This document shows, one piece after another, positions 14,351 to 22,689 of a DNA stretch of 26,902 bases. The stretch is taken from positions 1-26,902 of the forward strand of contig CALCRD010000071.1 of the NCBI GenBank assembly GCA_937894355.1, read 5' to 3'. Position numbers and translations under genes: made by a program. Source of the stretch: an uncultured Bacillus sp. (GTDB lineage: Bacteria; Bacillota; Bacilli; Bacillales; Cytobacillaceae). The stretch's first letter is position 1. The number at the start of each line of letters is the position of its first letter. The notes beneath the pieces were generated by a model, which was not told where the DNA came from, did not search any database, and saw only the letters and a program-made list of their open reading frames with translations.

Positions 14351-14554
14351 ATGAAAGGGACAGCAATCCTTTATCGACCGAATCAGGCAGTTACAATTAT
14401 TGAAGACGTGGAACATACTGTTTTCGAGACTCTGAAAGAACAGTGCGGTTGCACTAATTGCAACTGTAAACTAGAAGACAAACTGGTTGATTTTGGAGCC
14501 GTTTCTCCGGTATTATGGCATGAAGAAGAAGTAGATTGGGAATACGGTTACTAA
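14351..14554 (+). CDS. Small Cys-cluster protein, unknown
   Basis: The 67-residue protein was not recognised. Its central part has QCGCTNCNCK with cysteines at 32, 34, 37 and 39, a spacing suitable for binding a metal ion. The C-terminus is acidic and aromatic (WHEEEVDWEYGY). There is no signal peptide or membrane segment. AAGGAGAG stands eight bases before the ATG and a strong terminator follows, so it is a real single-gene unit. A MITE-like element ends about 200 bases upstream. Confidence 0.75.
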   Translation: MKGTAILYRPNQAVTIIEDVEHTVFETLKEQCGCTNCNCKLEDKLVDFGAVSPVLWHEEEVDWEYGY

Positions 14555-14572
14555 AAAAATGATAAAATTATT

Positions 14573-14602
14573 AACCTCTTGGATTTATCCAAGAGGTTTT
14601 TT
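14573..14602 (+). terminator. Terminator of the Cys-cluster gene
   Basis: A 12-bp perfect stem (14573-14584 with 14587-14598) is followed by TTTT and lies 18 bases after the stop. Confidence 0.92.
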
Positions 14603-14621
14603 GTGTCACATATTACTCGAA

Positions 14622-15617
14622 TTAACGAATTTTGATACTCCTTTTCCTCCGTTCTCTCACTCTACCAAGCTTAAACCAACCTTTGGACTGAAAATAGAAA
14701 AACATAATAATTGCAACAATACCCATAAAGCCTAAAATAATGAAATATCCAAAAGTCCAATGTAATTCCGGCATATTCTCAAAGTTCATCCCATAGATTC
14801 CAGCGATAAAAGTAAGAGGCATAAAAATCGTGGTGATTACGGTTAGCGTCATCATGATACTATTCATCGTATTAGAATTAACCGATAGATAACTATCGCG
14901 GATATCAGAGGAAAAGTCCCGATAAGATTCTATCATTTCAACAATTTTTAGCAAATGGTCATAAACATCATTAAAATAAAGCTTGTGTTCCTTTAAATCG
15001 CCCAACCATTCCGATTTTATGAGTTGGTAGACCATCTCGCTCATAGGAATAACGGTTCTCCTTAATTTTGATAAATCTGCCCGAATATTAAACAAATTAT
15101 CAATTAACATTTGAACAGTCTCGTTTTCGGTATTATCTTCAATAGAATTCAACTGATCTTCTATTCGGTAAACTGGAGGAAAATATTCATCAACTAGTTT
15201 ATCAATTACCGAGTGCATGATGAATAAAGGGCCCTTTCGGAAACTTTCATTCTTCCGAATACTTTCCCACAAATTATTCAAATCCCTTATTGGGCTTTGT
15301 TGAAAGGTAACGATATATTGTTCACCTAGAAACATATCAACTTCATACGTTTTTAATGATTCTGGGTGGATTGCATGAAGGACTAAAAAAATATAACTCT
15401 CATAAAAGTCAACCTTTGGACGTTGAATGAATGAATCAATACAATCTTCAACAGATAATGGATGAAAATAAAAAAAACTGGTCAACAAGTCTGTTTCTTC
15501 TTTAGTCGGGTTTACGAAATCTACCCAATACCATTTTGTTGTCTTGGGATTTATTTCTGTAATTGGAATATCATATGATAGTTTATCATTATTACTCAAT
15601 ACACAGGTTCGAATCAT
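14622..15617 (-). CDS. corA: CorA-family divalent cation transporter
   Basis: The 331-residue protein has a long N-terminal cytoplasmic domain and two C-terminal membrane segments (about 252-275 and 289-311). The signature YGMN (G276-M277-N278) lies at the end of the first. It ends in a basic tail (RERRKRSIK), as usual for CorA. Such proteins form pentamers that carry magnesium, cobalt or nickel across the plasma membrane. The loop after GMN reads FENMPEL, the usual acidic type. The ATG is preceded by GGGGGTG. I saw no magnesium riboswitch in the 149-base leader. The exact ion is not predictable. Confidence 0.88.
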   Translation of the reverse strand: MIRTCVLSNNDKLSYDIPITEINPKTTKWYWVDFVNPTKEETDLLTSFFYFHPLSVEDCIDSFIQRPKVDFYESYIFLVLHAIHPESLKTYEVDMFLGEQYIVTFQQSPIRDLNNLWESIRKNESFRKGPLFIMHSVIDKLVDEYFPPVYRIEDQLNSIEDNTENETVQMLIDNLFNIRADLSKLRRTVIPMSEMVYQLIKSEWLGDLKEHKLYFNDVYDHLLKIVEMIESYRDFSSDIRDSYLSVNSNTMNSIMMTLTVITTIFMPLTFIAGIYGMNFENMPELHWTFGYFIILGFMGIVAIIMFFYFQSKGWFKLGRVRERRKRSIKIR

Positions 15618-15766
15618 TGTTTCACCCCCGCTTCTTAATATCCTTTATCTGTTCATCTAATAAGTAAAGGATCAGCTTCCTTTCACCAATAGAAACATTT
15701 CAAATAATGTGTCTATCGAAGTGAATTCTTAAGAAGTCTAATCCTTTAACAATTATTTGCAATTAT

Positions 15767-15943
15767 TTATTGATGATATTGACCTAGATTTTTTGATGCC
15801 TTCTCTTTTTTCGCTTTATCTTTATGAATTTTATTCGTTGCAGCACTTCCCATTTCATGGGCAAACTCTTCATTCAAAACAGCGGAATCGAAACCTTTTT
15901 TATTCTTTTGCTGTGGGTCATTCTTTTTATTTCTTTTAGCCAT
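15767..15943 (-). CDS. Small Lys/Asn-rich protein, unknown
   Basis: The 58-residue basic, hydrophilic protein begins AKRNKKNDPQQKNKKG and continues with LNEEFAHEMGSAATNK and a KDKAKKEKASKN tail. Size and composition recall small spore-associated proteins of Bacillaceae, but I do not recognise a named family. The start at 15943 is chosen because AAAGGGGAT lies about eight bases upstream; a GTG two codons earlier would be too close. It lies between corA and ykwC on the same strand. Confidence 0.6.
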   Translation of the reverse strand: MAKRNKKNDPQQKNKKGFDSAVLNEEFAHEMGSAATNKIHKDKAKKEKASKNLGQYHQ

Positions 15944-16041
15944 GAACACTATCCCCTTTCATTTCTTTCTCTCTTATTTTCGATTGTTAAAGGAGATTCA
16001 TTCATGGCAAACTTTTCCGTTATTTTGGGTGAACTGGTTGT

Positions 16042-16920
16042 TTACTTAGCAAATAATTTGTATAGGGCTTGAGTACCACTATATTCTTCGCCATTCTCTG
16101 CTAACTGTGAATATAAGTTCTTTGCGAGTTCTAAACCAGGAGTATCCATCCCCATCTTTTCTGCCTCTTGTAAAGCAATATTCATGTCTTTAATAAAATG
16201 TTTAATATAAAAGCCCGGTGCAAAATCCCCACTTATCATTCGTGGGCCTAAATTAGCTAAGGACCAGCTCCCTGCAGCACCAGAAGAAATGCTTTTTAGT
16301 ACTAGTTCAGGGTCGAGGCCTGCGTTTTTGGCATATACAAGTGCTTCACTAACCCCAATCATGTTAGAGGCAATTGTAATCTGATTGCACATTTTTGTGT
16401 GCTGACCTGAACCAGCTTTCCCTTGATAAACAATATTAGTTCCTAATATTTTTAAAAGTGGCTCAACCATTTGAAAATCAGCCAATTCACCCCCAACCAT
16501 GATGGAAAGACGTGCCTCCTTTGCTCCGATATCGCCACCAGAGACCGGAGCATCTAAAGTATGTATCCCTCTTTTGCTTGCTTCTTGCTGAAGCTTCACT
16601 GCTAGGGTCGGTGTGGAAGTAGTCATATCAATCAAATATGTATTTTCTTTCCCATTTGTAATAATGCCATTTTCTCCTAAATACACTTCTTCCACATCTG
16701 TAGGTTCACCTACCATGGTAAAAATAACATTAGCCTGCTCGGCAATTTCTTTTGGAGTACTAGCCCAGCTTGCACCTTTATTTAGGAGTAATTCCGCTTT
16801 TTCCTTTGTTCGAGTATAGACAATTAGCGGATAACCTGCATTTAGTAAATGCCCTGCCATACTATTCCCCATTACCCCTGTGCCGATGAACCCTATAACT
16901 GTGTCTGTTGGTTGAATCAT
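16042..16920 (-). CDS. ykwC: Beta-hydroxyacid dehydrogenase, YkwC type
   Basis: The 292-residue protein is a member of the 3-hydroxyisobutyrate dehydrogenase / 6-phosphogluconate dehydrogenase-like family. It has an N-terminal NAD(P)-binding motif GFIGTGVMG (10-18), the substrate motif DAPVSGGDIGA (about 123-133) and the catalytic lysine K176 in GQHTKMCNQ. It matches B. subtilis YkwC throughout. It would oxidise a 2-methyl- or 3-hydroxy acid in the cytoplasm; the natural substrate is not established. AGAGGAGAG precedes the ATG. Its position between the pts and yky-yku genes is as in B. subtilis. Confidence 0.88.
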   Translation of the reverse strand: MIQPTDTVIGFIGTGVMGNSMAGHLLNAGYPLIVYTRTKEKAELLLNKGASWASTPKEIAEQANVIFTMVGEPTDVEEVYLGENGIITNGKENTYLIDMTTSTPTLAVKLQQEASKRGIHTLDAPVSGGDIGAKEARLSIMVGGELADFQMVEPLLKILGTNIVYQGKAGSGQHTKMCNQITIASNMIGVSEALVYAKNAGLDPELVLKSISSGAAGSWSLANLGPRMISGDFAPGFYIKHFIKDMNIALQEAEKMGMDTPGLELAKNLYSQLAENGEEYSGTQALYKLFAK

Positions 16921-17005
16921 CTCAAACTCTCCTCTCTATACCTCTAAAGTAATTTTAACAGGATTATCTTTAAACTTACATGAAAGAATCCTCTATTATA
17001 AGATT

Positions 17006-17467
17006 TTAAAGTTGAGTCGAAAAATTAGTTAGATAAGCACTTCCCAAAACTTGTTCATCATTAAATACCTCCACCGAAATCGCTTGGTCATTGACAATCA
17101 TTTTCTCAATATCAAATGGATGAAGGTCCTTTTTAAGTGAAACTGGCGCCATTAGAATTAATTGTTCACCTTCCCCGTTTGCCTCTAAATATTCACCAGA
17201 ATAAACGATTTCTTCACCATATATGATTTCATCTGTTCCTAAAGCTTCTGCTAATTCCTGATTATGAATACTGACCTTTACCTTAAAAGGCTGTTCGGAA
17301 AGTAGCAAATGTTCATTGATTTTAAACCGAAACTCTAATTCATTATTTTTTGTTAATACTGCCTCAGCATAGCGATTGGCAATTAATTGATTTGAAAAAG
17401 GTAGACAACCAGTTAATAATGATACCCACAATATAATTAGTAAAGCATTTAGCAGCTTGGATTTCAT
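17006..17467 (-). CDS. Putative lipoprotein, unknown
   Basis: The 153-residue protein has a lipoprotein signal peptide: basic start, hydrophobic core ALLIILWVSLL and lipobox LTGC with C21. It should therefore be anchored on the outer face of the membrane. The mature part is beta-rich with no recognised domain. AAGGGGG lies upstream of the ATG. It lies after ptsI but behind the ptsI terminator, so it is probably transcribed separately. Confidence 0.7.
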   Translation of the reverse strand: MKSKLLNALLIILWVSLLTGCLPFSNQLIANRYAEAVLTKNNELEFRFKINEHLLLSEQPFKVKVSIHNQELAEALGTDEIIYGEEIVYSGEYLEANGEGEQLILMAPVSLKKDLHPFDIEKMIVNDQAISVEVFNDEQVLGSAYLTNFSTQL

Positions 17468-17554
17468 GGAAAAACCCCCTTTATTTTCTACCTTTTCCTA
17501 TTTCTTAGGACATTAAACCATTATTGGTTATATAGAAAAAAAAGGGATAAACAG

Positions 17555-17587
17555 GAAAAAGAAACCGACTCAATCGATAGCCGGTTT
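17555..17587 (-). terminator. Terminator of ptsHI
   Basis: Stem 17562-17570 with 17579-17587 has one A-C mismatch and an 8-base loop. It is followed on the minus strand by a T-rich run, 14 bases after the ptsI stop. Confidence 0.75.
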
Positions 17588-17601
17588 ACTTCTGTTAAAT
17601 T

Positions 17602-19317
17602 CTATTTATTTATTGCATTAGATATGGCAGCCGTTACTTGTGATGTTGTGCTCATTTGCAAAACTTCACGAGCTAATTTTTCCATTTCTGATTTACTTAA
17701 GCGACTAATAAGTGAACGAGCTTTTAAGATTGACGTTGCACTCATTGAAAATTCATCCAACCCTAAGCCTAGTAAAACAGGGATAGCCGTTTCATCTCCA
17801 GCCATTTCACCGCACATACCTGCCCACTTTCCTTCTTTATGTGCCGCATCAATAACCATTTTCACAAGGCGAAGTATTGATGGACTATAGGGTTGATATA
17901 AATAAGCAACCCTTTCATTCATACGGTCAGCTGCCATTGTGTATTGAATCAAATCATTCGTTCCAATACTAAAGAAATCAACCTCTTTAGCAAATTGGTC
18001 GGCTAGTATGGCAGTTGAAGGAATTTCCACCATTATTCCTACTTCGATAGTTTCTGAAACTGCTGTTCCTTCCGACACCAATTTTCGCCTTTCTTCTTCA
18101 AGCACTGTTTTTGCTTGACGGAATTCATCTAATGTAGCAATCATCGGGAACATAATCTTTAAATTTCCAGCTGTGCTTGCCCTAAGTAAAGCTCGTATTT
18201 GAGTTCGGAACATAGCTGTATCTTCTAAACATAATCGAATGGCCCTGAATCCCAGAAACGGATTCATTTCTTTTGGCAGGTTTAAATATGGTAGTTCTTT
18301 ATCCCCTCCAATATCGAGGGTCCGAACCACGACCGACTTGCCTTCCATCCCTTCAAGAACAGCCTTGTAAGCTGTATACTGCTCTTCTTCGGTTGGAAGA
18401 GTATCTCTCCCCATGTATAGAAACTCTGTCCGATAGAGCCCTACACCTTCACCACCGTTATTTACCACTCCTACTAAATCCTTTGGGGTACCAATATTAG
18501 CTGCTAATTCCACATGATGTCCATCAGAGGTCAGCGTTTTTTCATGAACCAGCTTTGCCCATTCGGCTTTTTGAACCTCAAAATCAGTTTGCTTTTTTTC
18601 AAATTGTTTCACAAGCTCGTCTGACGGGTTAATATGGACTTCACCGCTTAAACCATCTATGATGATTGTATCGCCATTTTTAATCGTGTCTGTGGCAGTT
18701 TTTGTTCCGACAACTGCAGGAATTTCCAGCGAACGAGCCATAATAGCCGAATGCGATGTTCTCCCTCCAATATCAGTTGTAAACCCTTTAACATACTGAC
18801 GATTTAATTGTGCTGTATCAGAAGGGGTTAGATCCTTGGCAACGATAATGACTTCTTCAGAAATCATACTCGGATTGACGATTTCGGCACCTAAAAGATG
18901 GGCTAAAACCCGTTTCGTTACATCACGAATATCCGCAGCACGTTCCTTCATATACTCATTATCCATTTGTTCAAACATGTTAATAAACATGTCTGTTGTA
19001 TCTTTAAGTGCTTGTTCAGCATTCATTTTATTAGTCTTAATACTTTCTTCAATTGGTCCAATTAGCTCTGGATCACTTAACACCAGAAGATGGGCATCAA
19101 AAATTGCTGCCTTATCCTCCCCTAATTCCTGATGAGCATGATTTCGAATTTGCTCCAATTCACTAATTGAGACTGTTATTGCACTGCGAAATCGTTCAAT
19201 CTCCATTTCTGGATTTTCAATTATTCGCTTTTCGAAAGATAAGTCTGGCTCCACAAGCCGGTATGCTTTAGCTATGGCAATACCATGTGACGCTGCAATT
19301 CCAATTAAATAACTCAT
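17602..19317 (-). CDS. ptsI: Phosphotransferase system enzyme I
   Basis: The 571-residue cytoplasmic enzyme takes phosphate from phosphoenolpyruvate and passes it to HPr, the first step for all PTS sugars. The active histidine is H189 in GGRTSHSAIMARS. The C-terminal PEP-binding barrel shows EFLYMGRD, GFRAIRL, IGTNDLIQYTMAADR and the catalytic cysteine segment AGMCGEMAGD. Length is normal for Bacillus EI. Its ATG overlaps the ptsH stop in TAATG, so the two are translationally coupled. ptsG and its antiterminator glcT, which precede ptsHI in B. subtilis, are not present here. Confidence 0.97.
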   Translation of the reverse strand: MSYLIGIAASHGIAIAKAYRLVEPDLSFEKRIIENPEMEIERFRSAITVSISELEQIRNHAHQELGEDKAAIFDAHLLVLSDPELIGPIEESIKTNKMNAEQALKDTTDMFINMFEQMDNEYMKERAADIRDVTKRVLAHLLGAEIVNPSMISEEVIIVAKDLTPSDTAQLNRQYVKGFTTDIGGRTSHSAIMARSLEIPAVVGTKTATDTIKNGDTIIIDGLSGEVHINPSDELVKQFEKKQTDFEVQKAEWAKLVHEKTLTSDGHHVELAANIGTPKDLVGVVNNGGEGVGLYRTEFLYMGRDTLPTEEEQYTAYKAVLEGMEGKSVVVRTLDIGGDKELPYLNLPKEMNPFLGFRAIRLCLEDTAMFRTQIRALLRASTAGNLKIMFPMIATLDEFRQAKTVLEEERRKLVSEGTAVSETIEVGIMVEIPSTAILADQFAKEVDFFSIGTNDLIQYTMAADRMNERVAYLYQPYSPSILRLVKMVIDAAHKEGKWAGMCGEMAGDETAIPVLLGLGLDEFSMSATSILKARSLISRLSKSEMEKLAREVLQMSTTSQVTAAISNAINK

Positions 19318-19583
19318 TACTGTGCTAGTCCTTCTTTTATTAATGTTTCTTCAATACTTGTTAATGCTTCTTGTTCATCACTTCCGTCAGCATAGATTAT
19401 GATATCGGCACCTTGAGCAATTCCAAGAGACATAACGCCCATAATTGACTTTAAATTTACTTTTTTTCCTTTATATTCAAGTTGAATTTCAGAATTAAAT
19501 TTACCAGCCGCTTGTACTAAAAGTGTTGCTGGACGTGCATGAATACCCGTATCTGCCGTAACCTTAAATTGTTTTTCAACCAT
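19317..19583 (-). CDS. ptsH: Phosphocarrier protein HPr
   Basis: The 88-residue HPr has the phosphoacceptor H15 in GIHARPAT and the regulatory S46 in NLKSIMGV. S46 is the target of HPr kinase, through which CcpA-dependent catabolite repression works in Bacillus. AAAAAGGAG lies nine bases before the ATG. It is the first gene of the ptsHI pair. In the 355-base upstream region (19584-19938) I found no convincing SigA promoter, ribosomal antiterminator or cre site. It contains the terminator of the next gene and, at 19656-19666, one AATAAGCGGAG half-unit like the repeats at the left edge. Confidence 0.97.
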   Translation of the reverse strand: MVEKQFKVTADTGIHARPATLLVQAAGKFNSEIQLEYKGKKVNLKSIMGVMSLGIAQGADIIIYADGSDEQEALTSIEETLIKEGLAQ

Positions 19584-19837
19584 TTTCGTCTACTCCTTTT
19601 TGGTAAGTATAATCATTGTATGTAAACTAAGAAACGCACCCACCATTTACCTAAGCTCCGCTTATTTTTTCCAAAATTTCAATATTAATGTATGTTCTAA
19701 TACGGAGGAACCACTGGATTTTTAGTAAAAGTATGATTCGTATCTATATATCAGAATAACATTAATCCGCATAAGTCGACAATGATAATCTTTTCACAAA
19801 CTTATATACCTAAAATTCAGTCTATAAACCGGTTTCA

Positions 19838-19890
19838 AAAATAAAAAGGTCTTTCTCTCACCCATCAGAAATAGGTGTGAGAAAGACCTT
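19838..19890 (-). terminator. Terminator of the Spo0E-like gene
   Basis: A long stem (19846-19862 with 19874-19890) of 17 positions has one mismatch. It is followed on the minus strand by T-rich sequence and lies 49 bases beyond the stop codon. Confidence 0.88.
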
Positions 19891-19938
19891 CAATTTAAGT
19901 CTAGCTTCAGGAAAACTATTTAAAAATAGCGATTCTCC

Positions 19939-20106
19939 TTATATTCCCCATAATTGGAAGTGGAGGTTTAAGAGCTCGTCCAACTCTTTACTTGTTTTTA
20001 GAGTCTGATGGCTTTTATAGCCAGTTTTAGCTGCTGTAAGAACCATTTCACTTCGCTTATTCTCAATTAGAAATAATAGATCATCTTGAGTTTCAAACAA
20101 ACTCAT
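19939..20106 (-). CDS. Spo0E-like aspartyl-phosphate phosphatase
   Basis: The 55-residue protein has the compact two-helix layout of Spo0E-family phosphatases. The signature SxxLD is S39-K-E-L-D43, followed by ELLNLHF, within the family pattern where the first helix carries IENKRSEMV. B. subtilis Spo0E, YisI and YnzD dephosphorylate Spo0A-P and thereby delay sporulation; this is the likely role. GAGGTGA stands five bases upstream of the ATG, a promoter candidate lies further up, and a strong terminator follows, so it is a complete small gene. Target specificity within the family is not certain. The B. subtilis neighbour kinA is missing from this window. Confidence 0.85.
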   Translation of the reverse strand: MSLFETQDDLLFLIENKRSEMVLTAAKTGYKSHQTLKTSKELDELLNLHFQLWGI

Positions 20107-20134
20107 GCTAGTCACCTCACAGGCTTTTGAATTA

Positions 20135-20164
20135 ATTTTACATCTTCTTGATTTCTAAATTCAA
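20135..20164 (-). promoter_or_regulatory. Candidate promoter of the Spo0E-like gene
   Basis: On the minus strand TTGAAT (20159-20164) is 18 bases from TAAAAT (20135-20140), about 28 bases before the start codon. Confidence 0.5.
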
Positions 20165-20378
20165 TGCTTTTTTCTAATTTATCAAAATTTTTAGTTAAAC
20201 TATCGGTAAATTGTCACATTTAACTTAATTTTCTGATTTTATTAAAATTCGCAGTTTTTTTAATGCAGGAAAATCTCTCCTCATTTGGAAACCTCTTTTA
20301 AAAATATAGCCCAAATAAAGATCGTTCATAGTGAAGAAAATCATATAGGATATTGATTTGTAAGGTTATAATAGTTTT

Positions 20379-20385
20379 TGTCGAA
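20379..20385 (+). promoter_or_regulatory. Possible Spo0A box
   Basis: TGTCGAA matches the 0A-box consensus TGNCGAA in the 385-base region between the Spo0E-like gene and ykvS. A seven-base match can occur by chance. Otherwise this region (20107-20491) shows only AT-rich DNA and no further gene. Confidence 0.3.
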
Positions 20386-20491
20386 TTTAAAAAAATCACA
20401 ACTAATAATCTTTAAAAATGCTTAAAATCATTTACGAATCTATAAAAGTAGTGCAAACTGTAATTTATAAAATTATAAGGGAGAGAGGCTA

Positions 20492-20674
20492 TTGAAAAGA
20501 GCAAAAGTGGGAAACATAATTGAATTTAGAGATGGATTACAAGGCATTGTTGAAAAAGTAAATGAAAACTCAGTGATTGTAGATTTAACATTTATGGATA
20601 ATTATCGTGATTTAGAGCTTGACCAACGAACAGTTGTTAATCATAAAAACTATAAAATTATTAAAGAATCATAA
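20492..20674 (+). CDS. ykvS: YkvS-like DUF2187 protein
   Basis: The 60-residue protein belongs to DUF2187, a small KOW-like beta fold, and resembles B. subtilis YkvS. The visible core is VGNIIEFRDGLQGIVEKVNE and DLTFMDN, then TVVNHKNYKII. The function is unknown. Start is TTG behind AAGGGAGAGAGG. A terminator follows within ten bases. Its place between the pts and clpE-ykvI genes fits the B. subtilis ykv order. Confidence 0.75.
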   Translation: MKRAKVGNIIEFRDGLQGIVEKVNENSVIVDLTFMDNYRDLELDQRTVVNHKNYKIIKES

Positions 20675-20680
20675 ATAATT

Positions 20681-20705
20681 AAAAAGCAGCCTAGTCTGCT
20701 TTTTT
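20681..20705 (+). terminator. Terminator of ykvS
   Basis: Stem 20681-20689 with 20696-20704, 6-base loop, continuous with a T-run. Confidence 0.8.
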
Positions 20706-20841
20706 CTTTGTCTATAAAACTTAAAAGTTCACTAAAATACCCATTGATAATTTTTGAAAACTATCTAAATTTTAGTATTTCATAATGCAATTATATTTTG
20801 TTAAAATATGAATTGTATTAGTTAGAAACGAGGGGATTATT

Positions 20842-21456
20842 TTGATAAAAAAATGCGCTACCGACATTCGATTAATAGGTAGTTTTTTCTTGGCGCATTT
20901 ATTGATGTTTTTTACTTTTCAGGATAAAGCTGTTTTTTGGTATTTTTTTTCGGCAACCTTACTTTTATTCATTCTTGTTGCCGTTGCTATGGAAGAATTA
21001 GATGACAAGTTATCCGTTAGTAAATATATCGTTTGGGGAGTCATTTCTGGAGTCCTATTATTTGCGCTTTTCTGGATTGGGAATCAAATCATTGAATACT
21101 TTAATTGGCCTTTAAGGAGTCAGATTACCGCTCTTTACAAGTATTATGCGCCCTCACTCTCCTGGCATTATCTTTTTTTACTGTTAGTCATTGTTCCGGG
21201 CGAAGAAATCTTTTGGAGAGGGTTCATTCAAAAACGTCTTATTTCCTATTCCAACAATCTGGTAAGTATTTTTGTTTCAACTATTATGTATACTTCGGTA
21301 CATCTCTATGCAAGCCACCTGATGCTTCCATTCGCTGCACTTACAGCTGGATTATTTTGGAGTTGGCTTTATGCATGGAAACGAAGTATCCCATTAGTCA
21401 TTGTATCCCACTTAATATTTGATTTATTTTTATTTGTTTTAATGCCATTTCGTTAA
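20842..21456 (+). CDS. CPBP-family intramembrane metalloprotease
   Basis: The 204-residue protein has about six membrane segments and the CPBP (Abi/CAAX-protease-like) motifs. These are EEIFWR (EExxxR), then a histidine in the TSVHLY segment, and HLIFD (HxxxD) near the C-terminus. Members are membrane-embedded proteases, some processing bacteriocins or providing self-immunity; no peptide gene is visible nearby. Start is TTG with AGGGGA upstream. It has its own terminator and stands between ykvS and ykvI. Confidence 0.82.
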   Translation: MIKKCATDIRLIGSFFLAHLLMFFTFQDKAVFWYFFSATLLLFILVAVAMEELDDKLSVSKYIVWGVISGVLLFALFWIGNQIIEYFNWPLRSQITALYKYYAPSLSWHYLFLLLVIVPGEEIFWRGFIQKRLISYSNNLVSIFVSTIMYTSVHLYASHLMLPFAALTAGLFWSWLYAWKRSIPLVIVSHLIFDLFLFVLMPFR

Positions 21457-21488
21457 GCAGCCTTTCTCCATTGTAAGGCTGCTTTTTT
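21456..21488 (+). terminator. Terminator of the CPBP gene
   Basis: Stem AGCAGCCTT/AAGGCTGCT (21456-21464 with 21475-21483) is followed by six T. It overlaps the end of the stop codon. Confidence 0.88.
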
Positions 21489-21494
21489 GATTTA

Positions 21495-21525
21495 GGCTCT
21501 TTTATCAAACATTTTTGCTTTTTAA
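21495..21525. repeat. Solo end-like repeat (ISL3-type terminus), second copy
   Basis: It starts GGCTCTTTTATCAAACATTT and matches the sequence at 10192-10222 in 28 of 31 positions. It lies directly downstream of the ykvI stop codon. Confidence 0.45.
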
Positions 21526-21528
21526 TTG

Positions 21529-22569
21529 TTATTTTGCTGGAAATGGCTTAATCCATAATAATAGAATAAACACTAAACTCAAATATCCAAATACTGGATA
21601 TAAATAAGACAGTAATGTCCCATAGTCTATGAGGCTAATAAAATAGGTGCATAAAAAAATTAAAAAAACAATTACAGTACTTGGAATGGCAACATATTTT
21701 CGGAGCTGCCGTTCAATTCCAAAAACATTCCCAATTACAGAAGTAAAGATTTCTCCATAAATAATAAACACATAAATCCAATACAAGCTTGAAGCTATAT
21801 TTTTTACGATGATTGCCATCGGGACTTCATATGTTTCAATTTTTGGCAACATGATTAAAACAACATGACTACAAATAAGAATCAATGTTAGGGCAATACC
21901 ACCGAGGATTCCCCCCCACTTAATGGTAACGTCATCTTTTATTTCACTAGCAACAGGAACTAGAACAGCTTGGGCTAGAATCAAATTAAACGCTGCATAA
22001 GAAAATGGCGTTACAAAGGCTTTCCAACCATCCTCTAAAAAAGGTATTACCAGAAGCTGTTCAGTAAAATCTGGTATTTTAATAGAAATCATCATTAAGA
22101 TAATATTAAAGCCAATCATCATTGGTACAACTAATGCATTAACGATAAAAAGCCCTCTCATTCCTACCATTAGAACCAGAATTGAAAGTCCAATAGTAAC
22201 AAACACCCCTAGGTTTTTTGACAAACCTAAATGTTCTTCAAATACCGCTCCAGCACCTGACATCATCACCGCACAAACACCGAGGAGCATTAACAGTGTA
22301 AGAATATTAATTACTCTGCCGAAGAATTCTCCAAATAAATACTCATTAAACTCTTGGTAAGATGCGGCACCTACTCGCGCAGCAATTCTCATTAATTTCG
22401 ACCCTAAATAAATCATTAAAAAACCACTAATATAGATTCCTACAAAGCCAATAAAACCAAAACGCGAAAAAAACTCAACAATTTCTTTCCCAGTTGCGAA
22501 GCCAGCACCTACAACTGTCCCCACGTACACCGCTGCTATTTGAAAGGATGCGCTCCAGTTTGGTCTCAA
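21529..22569 (-). CDS. ykvI: YkvI family membrane transporter
   Basis: The 346-residue integral membrane protein has about ten segments and matches B. subtilis YkvI. The family motif GTVVGAGFATGKEIVEFF lies in the first segment, and YQEFNEYLFG follows. It belongs to the APC-type/LeuT-fold transporter superfamily related to branched-chain amino-acid carriers; the substrate is unknown. The TTG start at 22569 is chosen because GGGGAGG lies six bases upstream and the length then equals YkvI; the longer reading adds 15 residues. It diverges from clpE, the same neighbour as in B. subtilis. Confidence 0.82.
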   Translation of the reverse strand: MRPNWSASFQIAAVYVGTVVGAGFATGKEIVEFFSRFGFIGFVGIYISGFLMIYLGSKLMRIAARVGAASYQEFNEYLFGEFFGRVINILTLLMLLGVCAVMMSGAGAVFEEHLGLSKNLGVFVTIGLSILVLMVGMRGLFIVNALVVPMMIGFNIILMMISIKIPDFTEQLLVIPFLEDGWKAFVTPFSYAAFNLILAQAVLVPVASEIKDDVTIKWGGILGGIALTLILICSHVVLIMLPKIETYEVPMAIIVKNIASSLYWIYVFIIYGEIFTSVIGNVFGIERQLRKYVAIPSTVIVFLIFLCTYFISLIDYGTLLSYLYPVFGYLSLVFILLLWIKPFPAK

Positions 22570-22660
22570 GTCTTTCCTCCCCCTTCTAAACCATGTATAT
22601 GAAGCGAAGGACAATCCATGACGAGCTTTTAATTTTTAGACTATTTTTTAATCAAAATGC

Positions 22661-22689
22661 TTGAAAGTCAGAAAAGGTCAAAGTATAAT
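22661..22689 (+). promoter_or_regulatory. SigA promoter of clpE
   Basis: TTGAAA (22661-22666) is 17 bases from a perfect TATAAT (22684-22689). CtsR heptads occupy the spacer. Confidence 0.88.

Noticed and set aside
15618..15766. Magnesium riboswitch upstream of corA
   Set aside because: The leader is short and shows no M-box-like stems or terminator.
15757..16072. Plus-strand open frames opposite the 58-residue protein and the ykwC end
   Set aside because: They are antisense to better-supported genes with ribosome sites.
19584..19838. Ribosomal antiterminator or cre site before ptsH
   Set aside because: No matching palindrome or cre consensus was found; those elements belong to ptsG, which is absent.
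20842..21456. Bacteriocin immunity system built on the CPBP protease
   Set aside because: No small leader-peptide gene, ABC transporter or maturation gene is visible nearby.
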